Of a stretch of 64,000 nt of DNA, positions 57,907 to 64,000 are shown in pieces. Each line of letters begins with the position of its first letter. Positions within the stretch are counted from its first letter, which is position 1. A program made the position numbers and the translations under genes. Source of the stretch: Castor canadensis (taxonomy: Eukaryota > Chordata > Mammalia > Rodentia > Castoridae); assembly GCF_047511655.1 (NCBI RefSeq), contig NC_133399.1:4095333-4159332 (forward strand), in the 5' to 3' direction. Under the pieces are notes generated by a model. It saw nothing but the letters and a program-made list of their open reading frames with translations, made no database searches and was not told the origin of the DNA.

Positions 57907-59119
57907 CTATCTACTTTCTTGCTTTTTCTTTTCCTGGAGTTTGGTGCTGCCTGCCCTTTCATGGTTATGTTGGGTTTCACTTTCTGCGTGCAGAATCCCT
58001 TGAAGAATCTTTTGTAGTGGTGGCTTTGTGGTCACATATTGTTTTAGTTTCTGCTTATCATGGAAGACTTTTATTGCTCCATCTATTTTCAATGATAGTT
58101 TTGCTGGGTAAAGTATCCTGGGGTTGAAGTTATTTTCATCCAGTGCCCGGAAGATCTCACCCCAAGCTCTTCTTGCTTTTAATGTTTCTGTTGAGAAGTC
58201 TGCTGTGATTTTGATGGGTTTACCTTTGTATGTTATTTGTTTTTTCTCTCTTACAGCCTTCAATATTCTTTCTCTAGTTTCTGTATTTGTTGTTTTAATG
58301 ATAATATGCTGTGGGGTAGTTCTATTTTGGTCTGGTCTTTTTGGAGTTCTGGAGTCCTCTTGCATCTCTATGGGAATAGATTTCTCTAGATTTGGGAAAT
58401 TTTCTGTTATTATTTTGTTGAATATATTATGCATTCCCTTTGCTTGTACCTCTTGTCCTTCTTCAATGCCCATGATTCTCAGGTTTGGTCTTTTGATGGA
58501 GTCTGTGATTTCTTGCATTTTCTTTTCACAGGTCTTAGTTGTTTAACTAATAGTTCTTCCATTTTTCCTTTAATTACCATTTCATCTTTGAGGTCTGAGA
58601 TTCTGTCTTCTGTTTCTTCTATTCTGCTGGATTGGCCTTCCATTTTGTTTTGCAATTCTGTTTCATTCTTTTTTCTGAGGTTTTCCATATCCTGAGTCCC
58701 TTCCTCTTTAATGTTGTCTATTTTTGCCCTGAGTTCATATATCTCCTTATTAATTGTGTTCTTTGTTTCACTTTGGTGTTTACACAGTGCTTCTATGGTT
58801 TCTTTTATTTCTTCTTGTGCTTTTTCAAATTCTCTTTTTTTGTTGTCTTTGAATTTCTTGAGTGTCTCCTGTACATTTTGGTTGACCATATCCAGTATCA
58901 TCTCTATAAAATTCTCATTGACTACCTGTAGTATTTCTTCTTTTTGATTTTTCTTGTGGGCTTCATTGGGTTCTTTGGCATAGTTTATCTTCATTTTTTG
59001 GAGTCTGGATCTGAGTATCTGTTTTCTTCATTTCCCTCTGGTTCCTGTAGTAATTTTTTGCTGTGGGGAAACTGGTTTCCCTGTTTTTTCTGTCTTCCTG
59101 TCATTGCCCTTGGTGTTGT
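57907..59119 (-). pseudogene. LINE-1 ORF1, disrupted copy
   Basis: Pieces: MTGRQKKQGNQFPHSKKLLQ to 58991 then a stop; the coiled-coil part at 58994-58479; and the RRM and C-terminal part at 58518-57907 (RPNLRIMGIEEGQE, ARRAWGEIFRALDENNF). At least two frameshifts relative to the intact copy at 45101. Confidence 0.85.
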
Positions 59120-59353
59120 TATTGTCCCTGTACTGTGTACAATTAAGTATTTTCTAGCTTGTAATAATAACAATGGTGATATTTAGAATGGAAGGGTGAG
59201 AGGACATGGAAAGCAAAGAAGTTAAAGAAAAAGGGAAAAACAAACAAGTAGGAAAAAAACAAAACAAACAAAAAAGTTTCAAAGATATACACAGGGAGAG
59301 ATAGTGTACTAATCAATAGTAAGCTGAACAGGCATTAGACAGACAGAGAGATG

Positions 59354-59361
59354 ATTGAAAA

Positions 59362-59404
<43 letters not shown>
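59354..59404. repeat. (AAAT)n microsatellite
   Basis: About eleven tandem AAAT units inside the 5' UTR of the minus-strand LINE-1. The equivalent place in the intact copy (44765-44830) is T/A-rich without this expansion. Confidence 0.9.
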
Positions 59405-60402
59405 AAATCTCCAGTTCAAATGCAATAAACTTTCAGTCTTAATTATTTTGTTTTTGGTCCCTCAGCCTCCAATCCTGGAGATGGTTTCTCAGAAATAGTT
59501 CTGTCATTGTGTTACCAAAGGGTAAAAAAACTAAAAAAAAAACAAAAAACAAGAAACAAAAAAAACACCACAAAGTGTCCCAAGTTCAAATGCAATACAG
59601 TTTCAGTAAGTTTTTTACCATGCAGGTGTAGTTCAGTTATTGTCTTATCAAAGGAAGAGAGAAACAAATAAGAGTCTGGAGACAGTCCTGTGAATGACTA
59701 TCTGAGGCTGTGGCTCACCTGCTCGCTGCAGTTAGCTTGCTGTTTCTGGAGGCTTTATTTATGCAGATCTCAAGAGTGTACTTAACACTCAGCTAGCCCC
59801 TCAGACTTTGTTTACTTAGCGTTCTCCTGGGCGCAGCTGCCACTGCTACAAGCTTTTTCAGGCTGGCATGTTTATTTACAGCTCATGTAGGAAGGGGGTC
59901 TTCTCCCCTATCCTGTGGAGTTTTCCTCCCACCACCACTTTAACAAGCTTTCCCACTCCTGTTTGCTGGGTGTGTGCCATCATTCCTGCTTTCTCTGGCC
60001 AGCACCCTCTTTGCTATGTGTCTTTTTTGTTATTGCTTATTATTCAGGTGTTTTTTTCTTTTTTCCCTGGGTGGGGGTCAGTCTGACCAGGGGGCTATGC
60101 TGATCTGGCCTAGGGTTGTCTGTGGGAGTATCGTGTGCTGCTTAGCTCTCCTTGTGGTCTGCATCTTCCCAAGCCATCTGGGTGCTGCTGTCTGGCAGCG
60201 GCACGGGAGTCCTCCTGTTTTCTCCATTTAATGTGAAGTGGAGATGCTATGCACAGGCTGGAGGTGTGGAGGAGTCAAAGTTTTGCCTCTTCTCGGTGGT
60301 TTTTCCTTTAAGATGTATCTCCAGTGTCTCTCCAAGATTTTACTTTAGGAGGCATGCTTTCTGCTTCCTCCCTCTAACCACCATCTTGGAATCCCCTCCC
60401 TA

Positions 60403-62390
60403 TTGTTTTCTAGAGTGGTTATAGAACTTGCATTCCCACCAACAGTGTATGAAGTTTCATTTTTCTACACATAATCACCAGCACCTGTTGTTGGTGGTGT
60501 TTTTGATGATAGCTATTCTAACAGTGATGAGGTGAAATCTTTAGTGTGGTTTTGATTTGCATTTCCTTTATGGCCAGAGATGGTGAGCATTTTTTCATGA
60601 GGTTTGGATTTCTTATTTTGGAAAAGTTCTGTTTAGTTCAGTGGCCCATTTCTTTATGATTTAATGATTTTTGAGGAGTTTAGTTTTTTGAGCTCCCTGT
60701 ATATTCTGGTTATCAGTCCTGTGATGTATAGCTAGCAAATATTTTCTCCCACTCTGGGTGGTCCCTTCCATTTAGAGACCATTTCTTTGGTTGTGCAGAA
60801 CTTTTTAATTTCATGTAGTCCCCTTTGTCCATTCATTCTCTTAGTTGCTGAGCTGGTGTGGTTCTACTGAAGCAGTCCTTGCCTGTACCTAATGCTTCCA
60901 GAGTAGTCCCTGCTCTTTCCTGTACTAACTTAAGAGTTTCACATCTGATACTAAGATCATTGATCCATCTTGAGTTGATACTACTACACGGTGATAAACA
61001 TGGATCTATTATCAGTTTTCTGCAGGCAGGTAACCTCTTCTCACAGCAACATTTCTTAAAGAGGCTGCCTATTTTCCATCATATGTTTTTAGTGACTTTG
61101 TCAAAAATTAGGTGGGCATACCTGTGTGGATTCATATCCAGGTCCTCTCTTTAATTCCACTGGTCTTCATATCTGGTTTTGTTCCAGAATGATGGTGTTT
61201 TTATTGCTATTGCTTCATAATATAATTTGAAGTCAGATATTGTGATTCTGCCAGCATTGCTGTTTTTGCCAAGTACTGCTTTGGCTATTCACAGTATCTT
61301 TTGTTTCCAAATGAATTTTAGGGTAGATTTTTCAATCTCTGTGATGAATATCATTGGGATTTTAATGGGAATTGCATTGAACATGTAGATTGCTTTTGAT
61401 GGTGTGGCCATTTCTACTTTGTTGATTCTATCAATCCATGATCACGGAAGATCCTTCCACCTTCTGTTGTCTTCCTTAATCTCTTTCTGCAGAAGCTTGT
61501 AGTTCTCCTTGTAGAGGTCATTCACATCCTTTGTTAAGTTTACTCCTAGGTATTTAATTTTTTTAAGGCTATTGTACATGGAGTTGTTTTCATATATTAT
61601 TTCCCAATTAACTCATTGTTGGTGTATAGAAAAGTTAATAATTTTTTTAAGTTGATTTTCTATCCTGCCACCTTGCTGAAGCTGTTTATACTGTCTAGGA
61701 GTTTTGGGGTAGAGTGTTTTGGGTCTTTGAAGTATAGGATTATGTCGTCTGCAAATAGGACTATTTTGAACAGTTTCTTTACCTATTTGTATTCCTTTTA
61801 TTTCTTCTTCTTGCCTTATTGCTCTGGTTAGGAATTCAGTACCATGTTGAATAGGAGTGGGGATAGTGGGCATCCTTGTCTCATTCCTGATTTTAGGAAA
61901 AGTGATTTCAGTTTTTCTCCATTAAGTATGATGTTGACTATAGGTTTGTCTTCTATAGCCTTTATACTGTTGAGTTACATTCCTTCTATCCCTAGTTTTC
62001 TTAGAACTTTTATTACAAAGTGGTGTTGAATCTTATCAAATGCTTTTTCTGCATCTATTGAGATGATCAAGTAGTTTTTGTCTTTGCTTCTATTCATGTG
62101 CTGTATTATATTTATAAATTTGTGTATATTGAACCACTCCTGCATTCCCTGGGATGAAGTCAACTTGGTCATTTTGAATGATCTTCTGATATGTTGTTGG
62201 ATTTGGTTTGCCATTATTTTATTGAGGAATTTTGCATTGATGTGCATTAAGGAGATTGGTAAGTATCCTCTTGTTTTAATATTGGATGGTTATAAGTATT
62301 TTGAAATTTTTCCATTTCTTCAAGATTTTCAAATTTATTTGAACATAGGTTCTTAAAGTACACTCTGATGATTCCCTGGATTTCTGTCAT
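60403..62390 (-). mobile_element. Older LINE-1 ORF2 fragment
   Basis: Starts on the left inside the ORF2 C-terminal region (about residue 1150, catgg-type text cattcccaccaacagtgta) and runs back to about residue 410 at 62390. An internal loss near 62255 joins about residue 533 to about residue 435. More diverged than the neighbour (longest frame about 90 codons: [20 protein letters not shown]). No 5' or 3' end and no target duplication seen. Confidence 0.85.
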
Positions 62391-62394
62391 GTGA

Positions 62395-64000
62395 TGTTTG
62401 TCTCAAGCAGAGGAGAAAACAGGAGAAGAATTTTGGGGCAAACAGACATGTATATTGGAAAATCAGTTTCCTCCTGTGATCATCTTGGTCTTGTTTGTTT
62501 CCTTGTTTGCATGTTTTATTTTTGGGAATTGAGGTTTGAACTCAGAGATTTGCATTTTCAGAGCAGGTGCTCAGCTGATTGAACCATATCTCCAGTCTAT
62601 TTTACTCTAGTTAATTTGGTATTCTTAACCATTTTTATAGCTGACCTTGACTGGTATACCTAGGTTTACAGGAAAGAGATACCAGTGCTAGAATAATTGT
62701 GGTCTTTTTTGTTTTGTTTTGTTTTTATGGTTGCACTGAGTTTTGAATTCAGTTGCTCATATTTAGTGTTACCACTTGAGTGACGCTGCTAGCCCTTTTA
62801 TGTGATGGATATTTTCAAAATATGGTCTTACAAAGTATTTGCTAGCACAGGCTTTGAACCTTTATCTTCATGAGCTTGTCTACCTCCTGAGCAGCTAGGA
62901 TTACATGCATGAACCATAGGGATCATGGTTCTTTGTAATCTTATGGTGACACTAAAGTTTTGTTTATGTGCTGACTCAGGTTGAGATTTGTCAAAATTCA
63001 CATTATAACTGCTTATATATCATTTAAAAGATATTTGCACTGATTGCTTCACATAATCATTTTTGATGCAAAAAAAAGGGAATTTGGAAAGTGTGTTGGA
63101 TAATGTCTGAATTTACAAAGGGGATAATGGGGAGAGTGTTGGTTCTGTGCTAATTTTCTAGCACAGAAATGATTGGAAGTGAGGGTTAATCACAGCTATT
63201 TGTGAGGGTTGTAACACTCAGAATAAATCTTCCCACCACTTTCCTTTTGCATTCAAGTAGTTGGTTAGAGAGAGTAATTTGTGCCAATGAAGATATATTT
63301 GAGAGGCCCAGACTAAGAGAAAGACACCTTTATATTACTCTCAATGAGGCAAAAAGTTTGTGTATTTGGGAGATGACATGGTGTATTGTATAAGTTAATT
63401 TTTTTCTTCATTGTATCAGTTTCTATCACAGAGATTCAGAAATCCTTGTAATTTCTGAGTCAATAAGAGTGTATTTGGTTGTTTTCCTAATCCCCATTCA
63501 GGCAGTGTTTGAAATTATTCTAATGATTTGTTTCATGGTGGTACTTCTGTATAACCTTTGGAAGGTGAAGGCATGGCAAATGTGCTATTGCTTGTTGTCT
63601 GTTTCACACCGATGCCCAGAAGTTGGAGGGACTGTGCTAAGTCTTGATGGTGTCAGAGTTGAATTGTAGGGGACTCAGTTGGTATTTGAAAGTTGGTTGA
63701 TGTTGACAAGACCACATATTTTTATCAGAAGTGATGACAAAGGAATACAACACAGATGATAACATTTGGGGTCTTTGTGGGAACATTTGGTAATGTTACC
63801 AAAACTACATTCTTGGTAGTTATGTCTTGTGTGAGATGAATTCAGGCAGGGCACTGGAGTCAAGAAAAGTGAAGTGTGGTTCCTTAAGGAAAGAGGACAG
63901 ACACATTGAGTAGACTTCCTGGGTAGCAGTACTAAGCAAACACAAAATGGTAGAAAACATCAGAAGGTTTGTGAAAATAAGCATTGTAATTAAAACATTG
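62395..64000. repeat. Copy of the 4.8-7.3 kb duplicated block
   Basis: Parallel text with 4790-5025 (cctgtgatcatctt, gtttgaactca) and then with 5930-7290, including the composite SINE. It omits the second 4.5-5.8 kb sub-copy. It continues past the right edge. Same strand as the first copy. Confidence 0.7.
62705..62935 (-). repeat. Composite SINE (paralogue of 6000-6220)
   Basis: gcactgagttttgaattcag, accacttgagtgacgctgct, aaagtatttgctagcacagg and gcagctaggattacatgcat form the reverse complement of the composite SINE at the same place as in the 6 kb block. Confidence 0.7.

Larger units (their letters stand above)
56238..60402 (-). mobile_element. LINE-1 with 5' end but no 3' end
   Basis: On the minus strand: the 5' UTR starts at about 60402 (GGGATTCCAAGATGG), ORF1 at about 59119-57910, ORF2 from about 57853 ([19 protein letters not shown]) to about 56240, where it stops near [13 protein letters not shown] (residue about 533). 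ORF1 is broken by a one-base loss near 59000 (DSKK then stop) and another near 58530. ORF2 has frameshifts at about 57600, 57425 and 56740. It lacks the remaining RT, 3' UTR and poly(A). Its ORFs are still close to the intact copy. Confidence 0.88.

Noticed and set aside
59354..59404. CRISPR-like regular repeat
   Set aside because: It is a tetranucleotide microsatellite in a mammalian genome, with no spacers.

Overview
The window is nuclear DNA of a placental mammal, most likely a rodent. It holds an intact LINE-1, a decayed KRAB zinc-finger gene, gammaretrovirus-like and betaretrovirus-like endogenous retroviruses (ERVs), and many short SINEs that combine a B1/7SL-like part with an ID/tRNA-like part. 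That SINE structure recalls castorimorph rodents (beaver relatives), but this is a weak guess from general appearance. There is no bacterial, plasmid or phage signal. I see no intact host protein-coding gene; the only complete coding units are the two ORFs of one LINE-1.

Layout. 1-2341: minus-strand fragment of a class I ERV (RT, protease, nucleocapsid, capsid) that runs off the left edge. 2.4-9.4 kb: non-coding DNA with SINEs, diverged duplicated blocks and a relic of a KRAB locus (8.16-8.55 kb). 9.4-12.09 kb and 21.58-23.1 kb: two copies of a diverged non-coding duplicon, the second split by a complete minus-strand class I provirus (12090-21574) with paired LTRs, a tRNA-Gln-like primer site, broken gag-pro-pol-env and a 5'-truncated LINE-1 in gag. 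25.5-30.5 kb: KRAB zinc-finger pseudogene in which KRAB-A, a small KRAB-B-like exon and the finger exon still join in phase, but one stop codon cuts the fingers off. A young truncated LINE-1 (29142-29834) has landed in a SINE within it. 30.5-30.9 kb: HNRNPA1-like retropseudogene, with a related copy at 55.4-55.8 kb. 31-37 kb: SINEs and unassigned AT-rich DNA. 37137-52037: minus-strand class II (beta-like) provirus with gag, dUTPase, protease, pol and env remnants. Its gag is interrupted by a full-length plus-strand LINE-1 (43639-50711) with a YY1 site, a 400-codon ORF1 and a 1272-codon ORF2 that keeps its endonuclease and reverse transcriptase residues. 52.04-54.34 kb: two more duplicon copies. 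56.24-62.39 kb: two older minus-strand LINE-1 pieces. 62.4-64 kb: a copy of the 4.8-7.3 kb block.

The window therefore reads as a KRAB-zinc-finger type neighbourhood built by local duplication and then invaded in layers. The duplicons came first, the proviruses landed in some copies and not others (a paralogous unoccupied site is visible for the 12-21 kb provirus), and LINE-1s then inserted into the proviruses, a SINE and the zinc-finger region. I did not find a convincing new gene system. The strongest points are the intact, possibly mobile LINE-1, the nesting record, short 3' extra sequences on two LINE-1 tails, and the KRAB-only reading frame. All homology statements come from reading the sequence by eye; no search was run.
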